From the NCBI GenBank assembly GCA_947561715.1, contig OX387201.1, positions 7,706,001-7,770,000 of the forward strand: a DNA stretch of 64,000 bases, in the 5' to 3' direction. The notes beneath the pieces were generated by a model, which was given only the letters and a program-made list of their open reading frames with translations, did not search any database and was not told the DNA's origin. Source of the stretch: Ascidia mentula. Lineage: Eukaryota; Chordata; Ascidiacea; Phlebobranchia; Ascidiidae. Shown here one piece after another: positions 1 to 16,016 of the stretch. The translations under genes were made by a program, and so were the position numbers. Positions within the stretch are counted from its first letter, which is position 1. Every line of letters starts with the position of its first letter.

Positions 1-367
1 CGCTGGCGTTTTGATAACTTCCAAGCAAAACAGGAAAGGTTGGTCTGACAGTAAATGCCTTGCCATAAACCACGTAAACTTTGAAATTTCAAGCTCAGCA
101 AAAACCTTAGTGATAATAAGTCGATGTCCCGCTGGTTTACGCACAACTGTCCACCTTGTGTGGAAGGTAGATATTTTTAAAAAACGCTTGAAAGCATTGC
201 ATAACCAATCGTTGATTAGTTCTTATTGGCTCATATTAAGTCATGATCAAACTGATTGAGATGAGTCGAGTCCATCTTACTCACGTCCATTGTTTTATAT
301 TTCATGTTATTCAGGGTTATTATAAAACTTTAACATTTAATCGTTCGAAACTTGTACGGAAAAGAAA
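1..367. other. 5' flank of the sushi gene with a TATA-like box
   Basis: No gene is supported here. A TATAAAA string lies at 321-327, about 40 bases before the start codon at 368, and is a reasonable core promoter for the plus-strand gene. Bases about 61-115 resemble 1900-1945 (both contain a shared TCAAGCTCAGCAAAAAC block), so this flank belongs to an old local duplication. Confidence 0.4.
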
Positions 368-966
368 ATGAAACGTTCGTTCTCGTGTCTACTGGTTGCT
401 GTTGTACTTCTCAGTGTGGAAGGTAAGCAAACCTTATCGTCACTTACTTGTTAGTAAAATAACATATTCCTTTATTTTTATGGTCACATTAAAAAGGGGG
501 TAAAAGTTTACTGTTTCGGGAAAAGAGTTTGTGAGCTTGAGGTTAACCGAGTTCATTGCTTAGCCAGGTGCTCCACGGATCAAAAGTTTTGAGAAACCAT
601 GTTGTAGATTTTGTTGACTGATTATATCAATGTTGGTTTAATTGACAAACAAACAATTACTCGGGGGTTGCAAATACTGCATACATATTATCGGTTTTAC
701 AATGTTTCCTTAGGATTAAGGTTGAGCAAAAGCAGTCTAACGACGCTTCTTACAACAATTTAACGACCGTAATAATTTTTGCAGGATGTTTGTTTCCTCC
801 GACTGATACCGGAGTTGATTTCTATCCACAATTATACTTCTATCCACCCCATTATTTTGTGTCGTACCGTTGTACAAGTACTGGAGATGCTCCAAGTGGC
901 TCAAACATTAATGTCTGTCTACCCACTGGTCATTGGTTGTCGCCAGCACCCACGTGCAATAATTAA
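368..966 (+). CDS. Secreted single sushi (CCP) domain mini-protein
   Basis: Two coding exons, 368-422 and 785-966, joined in phase 1 (donor GTAAGC, acceptor TTTTTGCAG), give 78 residues. Residues 1-18 are a basic then hydrophobic signal peptide. The mature part starts with Cys20 and has exactly four cysteines in the CCP order. A Tyr-Arg-Cys lies mid-domain, and a Gly-His-Trp falls between the third and fourth Cys before a C-terminal Pro-Thr-Cys. Four Cys plus that Trp are the CCP (sushi) signature of complement regulators, adhesion proteins and other extracellular proteins. A stand-alone domain is small for the family. It may be an innate-immunity or matrix binding peptide, but the ligand is unknown. 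AATAAA is at 1016-1021. The exon junction and domain are seen in the sequence; the role is inferred. Confidence 0.72.
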
Positions 967-1021
967 AACGTTGAAAACGTGACATGGTTGAAAACAATGA
1001 TATAAAAAGTAAACCAATAAA

Positions 1022-3420
1022 CATTCCAACTACTAGAAGTATGTGTGTTGAAATTGATCCATTGCAAGAGTTAATAAATAAATGATTTGTTTCAGTCCGG
1101 ATAGTAAATACACACGGAATTTTCATTATATGGGTAAATAAATAGTTCACGCCTTAAAAGAATTTCAAAGGAAAGCAGATTGTTGAAGTTATGAAAACAT
1201 TTAATTTCAAAATCGACAAGTTGAAAACAGTAACATTTGGTAACAAGGCACTGATGTAGCCGATACGAAACTTAATGAATTCAGTGCAGAAACAATAAAG
1301 AAAAGTCAGTAACAGTTTAAAAGTAATGATGGAAATCATTCAAACAAAAAACAGTTTCACATTGCAAGAAAAATGAAAAGTATCAAAAAAATGTAAGCGA
1401 AGGCGAAAAAGAGATTTGGGCAGTTACAAATATACAGACTTTTGCTTCACCTCGTTTGTCCTTCAAGGTCTCGCTCATGTGGTGTAGGATGACAACTTGT
1501 GACCTTTTGAAGTTTCGAACTTTTTCTGCTTTCCCCAAGGTTTAGTAATTGCTTCACTTGTATAGTTGTAATTCCTGTTCTCTGAAATAAATAAATTTAG
1601 GTACAGGTCGAATAAAAGTTTTGTCGCAGGATCGGCGTATAAACAAAATCTTTTATAATATAGGGAAAAACGTGGCAGTGCAAGGGCTTTTTCTGTGGGA
1701 TTGTATTTAAGTGCGACCAAGTTTTTGTAGTAGAAACTCCTCGGTTTTGGACAAAACAATGGTGTTCATAGGTCCCTATACTTGCATGAGTCGTGAAAGC
1801 ACGAGTCTGTCCATGACACATGCCATTGCCATTATTTTAGTCTCTTACTATAAGTTTCAGGATATGCCAACGCTGAAAAAAACAGAAAAGTTTCGCTTGC
1901 TTAATACCATGTAGACTTTAAAATATCAAGCTCAGCAAAAACATTGCAAGACTTTTTTGATATAGTTTGTGGAGGATTGATGTTCAACAAAAGACAACAA
2001 CTTTAAAGATATACTCTCCCGAAAGTTTGGGATTCGAATCCCGATCAAGCTTGTCGATATAGTGTAACTTAAATCAATTTTTTTTTAACCCAAACGTTTG
2101 CTCCGAAAGAGTCGGTTTAAAATATACTCCGTTTTGGATATTTTCTTACATTAAGATACCGGAGTTTATAATATCACGGGAATTGAGTTTCCATCAAGAA
2201 ATTGTTTGCAAACACTTGATAACTGAAATGTTTTTTTTTTCCCCAAAAAATAGATCTACGAAATTGTTCGATTGGACTATTAGGAATTTCCTTCACGTTA
2301 GATCTATTGTTTCCGCATGTTTCTCATCTTTTTTCCCATTTCGTTTACTGGACAATTTGGGCATGCGATAAACGCGTAATTTTTGGTAACGTTGGTTTTA
2401 CCTCTCGTTTTCGTTTTACGCGATTTTTGCATTATTAAAATTTTGGTGGCTTTTTTAGGTATATGCAAGTGTTGAGTAGCAACAGTAGAGTATTTACCCA
2501 TCCCAAAATCCAACAATAACATCAACAATATCTTTGAAACTTAATGATCGTTTCAAATGCGTTGGTTTGATAGGCATATCTACTTTTAATTTGTTAGTTA
2601 TTTCTTAATAATGCTTGTGATTGAAAGATGTGTATGTGTCCCCTGTGGAGTTGATTACTATCCACATCGTATCGGGGAGTGTTAGGTAATTACTTCTTGT
2701 AAATAGTTTCGATTACAAAGAAATTTGAATTTACCTCTGTACCCCAACCAAGCTAAACCCACTTATGTTAACGCAACGATTAACTAATATAACAAAGACC
2801 AACACGGGTAAATTATCGAACCGTCAACCAACACGCATTTAACAATCTTGAAAATGAGCCGTGACGTAAATTTTCACCTCGTTTCAGTCTGGTAACTCCA
2901 TTACCAGTTTTCAGTTTTCACCACCATGGTATGTTACAATTACAAAAGAAGTTTTTTAAACGTAGCCTTGTTGTATCTGTTGCATCAAATGGGAGAAAAT
3001 ACATTTAAGGCTTGTGTCGTTTAATATTTCTAGGGACTAAGAATGGCGTCAGTGTCGTCATATTCTAAATTTTGAAACGTAACAAAGGTCGTTTGTTTGT
3101 CTTTATTACAGGGTGGAAGAACGTATGTTTTTCCATCAACTGATTACTGCATTTTAGAAAATTCTCCACTAGCCCTCCTTTGTAGGAGAGTAAATTGTTA
3201 ACAGATATAATATCTGTTAAGAAGGTTTGTGCCTTCTCGGGTCTTTAGTTTTTAACTCCCCATTTCCCAAACTTCCACCATCATCTTCTCCTAATCCAAG
3301 AATCATTGTTTTCTCGTTTTTTGTGGTGAAACATGGCATTCTAACTTTTGGTCAACATGTCTTTTGTCAACATCACACATCTGTTGGTCCGCGAGGCCGT
3401 ATTTTCAACTCAATTTGTGC
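1022..3420. other. Intergenic stretch with decayed copies of the sushi-gene region
   Basis: No intact gene seen. At 2647-2666 there is a 19 of 20 match to 811-830 of the sushi exon, and the bases before it are also similar. The reading frame there ends quickly in TAG, so it looks like a relic of a duplicated exon. Bases 1900-1945 resemble 61-115. Around 2310-2490 lies a copy of a dispersed repeat that reappears at about 50760-50915. A possible non-coding first exon of RNF10 could lie near 2925, where an ATG is directly followed by GTATG, but this is not established. Confidence 0.4.
2310..2490. repeat. Dispersed repeat copy (partner at 50760-50915)
   Basis: This segment and 50760-50915 share, in the same order, a TTCT-rich lead, TCTCAT, TTTTATTGGAC-like and GGGCATGCG-like blocks, an AACGCGT core, and a GGTATATGCAAGTGTTG-like end. 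Minus-strand translations of both copies resemble each other (AAQH or ATQH followed by YIPK-like residues). It could be a mobile-element fragment with a small decayed reading frame. The family is not recognised. Confidence 0.45.
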
Positions 3421-6400
3421 ATGTCAATATCTCCAACAATGTCTTCTCGAGCTGGCTCATTGCCAATTACCAAAGTTTCCAGCTCTGAAAATATTTGTGC
3501 CAAGTCAAAAGAAGGTATATATTTATTGTGTAATTTTGTTTTCTGAAAAAAAAAGATTTTGTTTTTTAATAGTTCTTTTTGGCGGACACTAAAGAGTAAT
3601 TCTAAAAGTTTGGTTTGAAATTGTGTGGGGATGGTGCTTGTGGTACACTGAAAAATTTACCTATGTATGTTTAGATCGCAAAAGAGGCAACTTCAGCAAA
3701 CATCCTGGAAATTATCAAGAAATCAGTAATAATGCATGTTACTCCAATGCAAAAGGTGCAAACAATCATTATCAGAAACAACCAAGGGCAAAGTCTTGTG
3801 TCAAAGCTTGTGGTGGACGTAGGAATCAGGTTTAAAAAACACAAATTCATAAGGTTTGCATAGCCTGACTCTATTTTAACAATGAAATTCGTTGCAGGTG
3901 AAAGCTGAAAGACGGGATGCATTTTCTCCGCTTCCCGTTGAGCAACATGGAAGCAAGAAAACCAACATGAATCATCTGCTTAATTTTACATTTGATTCAA
4001 GTTACAATGATCACAAATATGCGCCAAGAGGCAAAGTTATCCATGGGTGGAAACCTGGAAGTCAACAGACAGTGTTTAACAAGGAGCAGTTCATTCAGGC
4101 AAAGTATGAATATAATTAATTGTAAATATCAGCTTGATATTGATAATATCTGGAAAACAAAAATTGACTTTTATATTAATGTGCACCATTTGATCATTCT
4201 CTTTTTTTTGTGTGCATGTTTGGTTTGTTGTTTCATATTCTGTTTACAACTAAGTTTGACCTTTGCACTGTTTTCCAGTTGCCAGCTTGTTGTAAAAGAA
4301 GGTCTTGACTACAGTGCTTACTGTGCTGATGCAGATATTCCTATCGATTGGGATCTAGTTGAAAAAGTGGTAAGTGCAAACATTATTAATTGGCTCATTT
4401 CTGATTGTTATACATCTTGCAAGTAAATGAGTTAATTTTATTTTCAATACAATGCAGAACATGTGGAGCCATGAGACACCCTCTTGCCCAATATGCCTTG
4501 AATCACCCAATGCCGCAAGAGTTACTAAATGTGGACATATTTTTTGCTGGCCGTGCATTCTACATTATCTTGCTCTTGAAACAAAGCCTTGGAGAAAATG
4601 TCCGATTTGTCATGAAGCTGTGCACCAGACTGATCTGAAAAGGTCTGTTTTTGAGGCTTCACTTTGTTAATGTAAAACAACACAAATTTGTTTGAGTAGT
4701 GTGTCAGTCTACGAGGATCAATTTTATGACCCCCAAAGCATAATAACAATGAAACTGATGAAAAGGTATAGAGGATCCATGATTGCATATCCGGCAGATA
4801 AGCATGAAGATAGCCTTAGAAGTATATCTGATCTCCGCAATTTTGTTGGCACCACCAAGGCTCAAATAATGGTAATTTACTTCCCTATTTGATTAAATCG
4901 TTATTTGTTAAAACAATGGGTATGGTAAAAAAGTTGAAATTTGTGCATTGCCATTACCTTTCTAATGCTAGACACCAAACAACTTTCATTGCAGATCCTA
5001 ATGTCCTAATTGTATACGATTGGTAAAAGATGGTTAATCACCAAATTGTGGTTTTCTGCTTATTTGTGTATGTTTTCCCCTTTTTAGGACTTTTGTTTAT
5101 CAATCTAAACCATATTTAGAGCCAAAGAAATTTTAAATTTCTACATGCCACATCTGGACAAGTCATCACCAACATAGTTCAAGTTGAAATGGAGCAACTG
5201 GAGTTCAGGCTTGCAACTGAAAGTGACGTAAGTTGGTGTGTGATTGTCACATGACAAGCATTGTTTGTTTGTGGTTGCACAGGAAGTGACTGTCATATCC
5301 GTTACTGTCCTACCCTAAATTTTTGCTGAGATAGGTGTTTATATTATTTTTCAACCTTCAATTATTGCGTGCTGCAAATATGCATGCACTTATACATGAA
5401 TGCATTGGTCGACATGAATTTGTGATTTGTGTGAATTTAGGATTTGGAGAAACAATTTATAATCGCTGCATTGGACCTCTGCAAACAACGGCAAGCAGAT
5501 TTACTATCTAGCATCGAAAAAAAGCAACAATGTGCTGAACAAACTTCCACAAATACGGGTATGCTGAAGTTTGCTTTCAGTTTCTGTATATGATAGATAA
5601 CTGTTACTATATCCGCCAATATTTTGGCTAACATCCAGCTATGCAGTGACTCATCATAGGTATCATACATGGCTTACAACGTTCTAACTTGCAATAAATA
5701 AAAGCACAGTGCTTTAGTACGCAATCTAACTGACTACAAAAAACTTTACAGAAACTGTGACCGAAAAAGGTTGTGTGGACAAACAACCGGAACCAGAAAA
5801 CAATTCCAGTGTTTGCCTGGAAAGTTCATTGCAGTTGGAAAAGACTCCTGATTCACCCAATGACCATGTTTACTATTTCTATCAGGTAAAAACAGATTAG
5901 TATGTCAACATGTGCCTACTATTTATCATTGTTATGGCTTTGTTGAGATTAGGCGAAAGATGGGCAACACATTTACCTGCATCCGGTAAATGTAAAATGC
6001 CTCATCCACGAGTATGGCAGTTTTGATCAGTGTCCAATGGAGATCACTGGAAAAATTCTTGAAACTGAGGATCTTATAATGAATGAGGTTCGAGTCAACA
6101 TTCATTTTTGCAAAACAACTGCAATATGCTTCAAGTTCATGAAGTTTTAGGTAGAAACAAAAAAAATCTTTTAAAAGACCAACAACTTTCCCACAGGCAA
6201 TGAGGAAACGCCACCGCTATTTGGCGCATTTGCCGATTTCACTCGAGTTTCACGTGACTGAGCTTGACCTGCGTCCACCGGTGCTGCAGAAAGCTACACT
6301 TGATCTCTTTCATGACCACTTGGAGCGACGCGCAACCCAGCGCAAGCGAAAAGCTCGCGAAGAGAAAAAGGTCCTTCGCAAAGTTCACAACGCTGAGATG

Positions 6401-7351
6401 AGGAAACAGGGGAAATGTGAGTTTGATTCGGTTTTAAATATTTAAATAAGTTTAAACAGATTTACAAGCAAAGTATAATGCCCTTCATAACATATTATAA
6501 TTTCTTGCAAACAAGGACTGGCGAACGATTTAAACATACAGGACTTTATGTTTCAGACCCGTCTGCACGCATAAGCTTGGAGAGTCAAAAGCAGTTTCCT
6601 AACTTCCCTGGTCGTTCCGGCGCTGGTCCAAGTTCGTTTTCAGTTCTTCTTCCCAGCTCTCAAGTCGACCAATGCGAAACACCACACGACAATATCTCCG
6701 AGCCGAACTCCAGCACATCGGTCAGTCCGTTGGTTGTAAGTGCGAGCAGCAGCTTGGAAAATACCGCCGGACCCTCTTTTGCACAGGTAACTGTTATGTA
6801 TTTTTTTAAACTTATGGTTCGGTGGTGTTTTTTAAAGTATCATGTAAAAATTCATGTAAAAATGTAACGAATTAGTCGCAATTATGGTTAGTTCTGGTGA
6901 TACACACACAGTGATTTCAAAAATTCTGGTTAATCTAATAGGTAAAATACGGCTGCCCACAACGTAAATAACCTGAATAAAAACTTTCGCACGCAGCTGT
7001 GTTCCTTGAGAAATACGTCAGTTCCTTAACTGATGCGTTAACTCCGTTGCGCTATATTGACAGATGCTGAGAAGTGCCAAGACCGCCGAACAACAATCTT
7101 GGTCGCGGATCTGTCCCAGTTCTTCGCAGACAAGTCAGACGTCAACGAATGACGTCGTCGACGATGATCCGGATTACGTGGCACCGCCCTCGTACCAGAG
7201 TTCGTTCGGCGATGCACTCACTAGCGCCCTCTCCCGGCTTGATACCGGTGCGAGTGAAGAAAATGAGAGAGGAAAGGGAAAAAAGGGACGGGGCAAGAAA
7301 AAAGGAAAGAAAGTTCTCTTGTTCAGCACGGCGGGTCATCAACTGCAATGA
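3421..7351 (+). CDS. RNF10: RING finger protein 10 (E3 ubiquitin ligase)
   Basis: Thirteen coding exons: 3421-3514, 3675-3829, 3898-4103, 4279-4369, 4458-4642, 4700-4871, 5120-5227, 5441-5558, 5752-5885, 5953-6087, 6197-6416, 6557-6786, 7064-7351. All junctions keep phase and give 711 residues. A C3HC4 RING lies at residues 192-233 (Cys192, 195, 207, His209, Cys212, 215, 230, 233). RNF10-specific blocks are NHLLNFTF upstream of the RING, HIYLHPVNVKCL and RHRYLAHLP downstream, a Lys/Arg-rich helix, FAQMLRSAK, and a basic tail with LLFSTAGH. RNF10 is a cytosolic and nuclear E3 ligase acting on small ribosomal subunit proteins of stalled ribosomes, and in mammals also a Meox2 partner. ATG 3421 is the first in-frame ATG of exon 1; a short upstream exon cannot be excluded. 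The exon 5 donor is GTCTGT. A possible poly(A) signal AATAAA is at 7760-7765. Confidence 0.93.
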
Positions 7352-8131
7352 GTTTGGTTTGGGGGAAATGTGTTGCTAAAAACGTAATGTGCGCTTTGAC
7401 CAGTTATTTTGCCTGTGTACAACATAAAATGTCAAAATATCCTGACATGTATATTGTAAACATGATCAGCGTAATAGTGTGTTATCAAAAATGCAAAAAA
7501 ATGTGTAATTGCAACGCATGACAAATTGCTTGGGTGTTTTTAAATCTTCTTGTGTACTTACCAATTCTTAATTTATATATACTTAGACGTGAAAATGTCG
7601 ATTTGTTTGCGGCAGATGTACAGTCACACGGCCTCGCTGTTACACTAAATGAACAGTCCGTATGTGTTGCATTGATATCAACTCGTTTAGCTTCGTTAAG
7701 TTCAGCTCTGCCTGTAATATTACCCCTATCCCTACAACTACAAATGTCAAAAAACATTAAATAAAATGGGTACCTAGTTCGGTTGAGTTTGTCTATGTAT
7801 TCAGCGATGTAGCCTACTTTTATAGTCATTGACACACAAACCAATAGAAAAACGTGTTTCCCTCGAGGAAAATTTAAGAAAAAACAGACCGAATATTTAT
7901 GTTTTTTGGTAGTTTTAGATCTGCAGCGACGACCTGGTTGCTACAGCAAGCAAATCGCGTAGTTCTCGACTGTTTCCTTCCAGCTTAGTATTTATTTGTA
8001 AATAATGGCAAGATAAATTGCATCGTCGAAGAGCAGTAATCAAAATTACAAAAAAAGCAGTTTTCTGACGCAAGACAAAAGTAATTGAAGTTGATTTGCA
8101 ATGTATTTGAGATGCTTTCGTGCATGTGAAT
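7352..8131. other. 3' UTR and spacer between RNF10 and actin A1
   Basis: The two genes are convergent. The plus-strand AATAAA at 7760-7765 fits RNF10. TTTATT at 7991-7996, which is AATAAA on the minus strand, lies about 136 bases past the A1 stop and fits the actin. Nothing else is recognised. Confidence 0.5.
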
Positions 8132-9624
<1,493 letters not shown>

Positions 9625-9765
9625 TCACAAATACATCACCTTGTCATTATGCTGCACCAATTCTTAACAAAAGTTATTTACCTTAAGGTTGACTTTGTTG
9701 AATGTTTGCGATGTTTGCTCGATAACAGTTTGATCGTTTGATGAAATTTCCGAGTTCTTTGGCTA

Positions 9766-9830
9766 CTTTTATAGGGTGATCAGCGTAATGACAATGGCCT
9801 ACAAGGTGTCGACAGCTGTGCGTGTTCTCG
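9766..9830 (-). promoter_or_regulatory. Core promoter of actin A1: TATA box and E-box
   Basis: Read on the minus strand, TATAAAAG is at 9766-9773, and an E-box CAGCTG, a myogenic factor (MRF) type site, is at 9813-9818. The order E-box, TATA, 5' UTR, intron, ATG matches the other actin copies. Factor binding is inferred from the motif only. Confidence 0.6.
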
Positions 9831-10718
9831 CCCGCCTGGAAACCATCAGCCTGCTGCGTTGTTGCGTGAGAGTTGTCGCACTACCGTATTTGGGCATGGT
9901 GGCAATATTGGGAAAACGAGGGCTATTTTCTCGACATTTTTTAAAATTAAATTCAATTGTGATGTAACCTTTGTCGTTTTATTATTTTGTATGTTTTTCA
10001 CGTTTGACTGCTGCAGTTGCACATTTGAATCCTCTGGAATTCAAAGAAAACACTTTTCTTTAATTTTCTCACGAGATTATATTAAAGACACTATACGGAA
10101 TAGTGTCATGCACAACAGCATTTACTGCGAAGTATGGTCCTGTCTGCGTGAACAAATTGGTTTAAATCGGGATGCCCGATAAGTTCCCTAAGTTCCACAA
10201 CCACAACTTGCTTTTCTTAATTAACGCCTGGGAAGAAAAGCACAGTGTTTGCATATTTCAAATTTTACAATTTTACAAAATCTTTTTGTGAATGGTTGTT
10301 AATTATAGAAAAACTTTTGCGACAGAGCTGAACCCGTTTTAAATGGTTTAAGAAAACCATGATCTATGGAATACAATATTACGCGATCCCACCAGATGCA
10401 CGAGCTGGATATTTTGGTTACATCATTACAACGTATATGAGAAACGGCAGCTTAACACATTTTTTGTTTTTTTATCGTTTGTAACAATGCTTCATACGTG
10501 CAATTATCAGACTTTCACTGTTTTTTTGTGTTTTGACAGTTACAGGCTAAAAAAAACAAGCAACTAAGACAAGTTTATAAGCTGATAGTGTAGCAATGAC
10601 ATATTTTGAAATAAACAGTCTTCTGTATTTACCGGTGTTAAAAGTGTAACAAGGAGTCAAAGATACCAAAAGGAATTTCAATTATGTGAAATATTACGAC
10701 GCGACTTTTGATTGACAG
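9831..10718. other. Spacer of the divergent actin pair A1/A2
   Basis: About 1.35 kb separates the start codons of A1 and A2. No gene is supported in between. Both promoters sit at its edges, so it may act as a shared regulatory region. No terminal repeats or RNA genes were seen. Confidence 0.45.
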
Positions 10719-10925
10719 CAGCTGCTACTGCTTACTATCCTTATTAGGAGAAACAGCTCGCCCCAGCCTTCTTTTTTGTCACCTCTGACGTATATAAAGC
10801 GATTGCATTCAATCCATGATATCATCTCAACATTTCATCAACAACTTCGTTCAAGAATCAACAGTAAGTTAAGCACACCATTTAAAGCAAAGTTTATTAA
10901 TGAAAGTAAATCGATTTTGTTTCTA
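10719..10925 (+). promoter_or_regulatory. Promoter and 5' UTR intron of actin A2
   Basis: E-box CAGCTG at 10719-10724, a CRE-like TGACGTAT overlapping the TATA box TATATAAA at 10791-10798, a non-coding first exon ending near 10863 (donor GTAAGT), and an acceptor TTTCTAG near 10926. The CRE/MRF combination is a known theme of Ciona muscle promoters. Activity here is inferred. Confidence 0.6.
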
Positions 10926-10936
10926 GATATAATTAG

Positions 10937-12365
<1,429 letters not shown>

Positions 12366-14340
12366 AGCGTGCCTTATGAAGTAGTTCGCTTGGAGAACTA
12401 ACTGTTTAACATCTAACTTATGACGGCAATAAACCCGCAACAATGTGCTTGCATTTCAGTTCTTTTCCTTTTGTCCATATTTTTTCCCGTCAGCTTCTTG
12501 GGGTTTTCAGGAAGGGTCAATTTAAAAATTAGTCATATATACATGGGTTTTCGTTTCACCAAATCTTTTAAGGGCGTTCAGAGTCATGCATTGACGCCAC
12601 TACACCGAGCAACAAAAGACAATTGATATTGTAAGCATTACTGCATAATAAAACACGTATTGCTACATGAGGTAAACTTATTTTGGAAATAAAAACACAG
12701 CAAGTCGCATTGCGAGGTGATGGGTTGCGAAAGGCTACATAGGATGCTACATAGGATGCAACCCTGCCTGTTGTTATGCCTTAACAAGATATTCTGTTAA
12801 CGTCAGTTTTGCCTCGGTTTAGTGATTACGTGTACGTAATCTTGTAACAGGCGCAAATTTTCTTTAAAAGATTGAATTTATACAGTTTATTTATTAGACT
12901 GGCAGTGAGATACGTGTAGACAGATTCTTGTGGTAGAATCTCAAGCAGTTACTTAAATATGCGCAATACCTTATGGTAAACTAATAACTAACTCACGTCT
13001 TTTACATATTATCAGAATGCAGAAAACTTACACATCTAGCAAGGGTTTACTTGCGATTCGAAACAGGATAAGTGGTTAAGTTTTAATTTTAAGATAAACC
13101 TAATCATTTCCAAGTATATGTAATCCACATTGATAACAAAAGACAATTAAAAAACCCGGAGTTTGACAAAAACATATTGGCTGCTGTATCAACTGCAAAA
13201 GAAAAAGCAAAACTCTTTTACCAGCAAGTTGTCTCGCTATAGCACAAAAACAATGCGAAACAGTGTCTATAGCAACCGTAATCCGTAAAGATGGCCGTTT
13301 ATTACAGACGAATTCCCCAACGTAATAAGATATTTCGTGTTCCTGGTCCGATTTGCTCAAAGCGGTCAAATGTGCCAAGGACCAGCTTTGATTCCAAGTA
13401 GGCATGTGACGCTCCTACAACAATGTAACCGTTTTAATGATTTAAAAAAAACAATAAAAAATACAGTATTTGGCAAACTCTGAATTAAAGAAATTGCAAC
13501 AACCGTTTTAATGAGCTTCTATGCGAAACGACTGAATCATATCATCGGTCTTGTTCTAAAACTAAGGTAATACAAACATGCTAAATCCTTGACTACAAAT
13601 ACACAAAACAAAGCGGGTAGTATAAATAAATCTGATGATTTATTTTCACAAAACACATTTGGACAAACATTTAATAGAGATGGGTGCTTTTCGACAATTT
13701 TGACTGATGTGCATCTGCTCGATAGGAGAATAACACTGTCTACTCTTTCCAAGATGTGAAAACATCTAAATCTTCTATGGGCTCAGAGCAAATACAGAGA
13801 TTTTCTTTTGCATGTGATCACCAATAACAGTCCTTACAACCGACACGCACAAACATATAGAAATTTTTTTATGTACAACATGGGAAAAATGACAAAATGT
13901 TTTTATGATTTACGCCAAGGACACTGTGTTCATGATTATCAGGGAATAGTAAAAGCATCATTTTCTAAAAGCGCACAAGCAAAACTAACAATTCGGATTA
14001 GACAGGCGCAAATTATCAAAATATGCCATAAGGATCATTTGACTGTTTTTTGAGACAATTTATGGAGTATAAATCAGTATTAATAGATTCACTATCGCAT
14101 CAAAGGCATTGCAACCAAACTGGATGAGCTACTTTTCCACAAGTGGGAGCGAGATCTCAAAAATTAATCTGTATTGTTTACTGTAGCAAGACTGACCTAA
14201 AATTGCGGGTACATTTAAAGCATTGTATTTTTGATATCATTTTGAATTCAGCAAACACAGAAAATCTAATAACAAAAATCAATGCGCCAAGTGACGGTAA
14301 TAACAACTGAAACGATCAATACTCCGTTGGAGATCACAAG
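12366..14340. repeat. Actin intergenic block, first copy of the ~3.65 kb tandem duplication
   Basis: From the A2 3' UTR to the A3 start this block is nearly identical to 16017-18000. It holds an 18-base near-palindrome GATTACGTGTACGTAATC at about 12826-12843 and the AATAAA of A2. A minus-strand frame at 13100-13405 stays open in the second copy too (16679-17053), but it has no recognisable domain, and recent duplication alone explains why it is kept. No other gene is supported. Confidence 0.85.
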
Positions 14341-14353
14341 TTTGTACTGTAGA

Positions 14354-14592
14354 TGACGTCGCGCCTCGTAGCTAGTAACAGCTGGCCATGCAGGCCTTCC
14401 TTAATAGGCGAAGAAACACGTCATAAGGTTTTTCTTCACGCCCTTTAGAGTTTATAAAGTGACCCTGTCGACTAATATCATCATTACAACTACACGACTA
14501 CTACTTCGTTTACGTCTACGTGTAAGTAAGTTGTCTCACTAATGCATAATATCATTCCGTAACGACAAAAATTTATTTTCCTTATACTTCAG
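14354..14592 (+). promoter_or_regulatory. Promoter and 5' UTR intron of actin A3
   Basis: CRE TGACGTC at 14354-14360, E-box CAGCTG at 14379-14384, TATAAAG at 14453-14459. A non-coding exon ends at 14521 and a 5' UTR intron runs 14522-14592 (GTAAGT to TTCAG). The arrangement is the same in A4. Confidence 0.62.
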
Positions 14593-14617
14593 GAATAGAA
14601 GAATTTTAAGCATTGAC

Positions 14618-16016
<1,399 letters not shown>

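Noticed and set aside
2030..2060. tRNA-like B-box string GGATTCGAATCCC
   Set aside because: No A-box at the right distance and no cloverleaf; not called as a tRNA.
13100..13405. Minus-strand 101-codon frame repeated at 16679-17053
   Set aside because: No family motif, and the block is a recent duplicate, so preservation of the frame is not evidence of selection.
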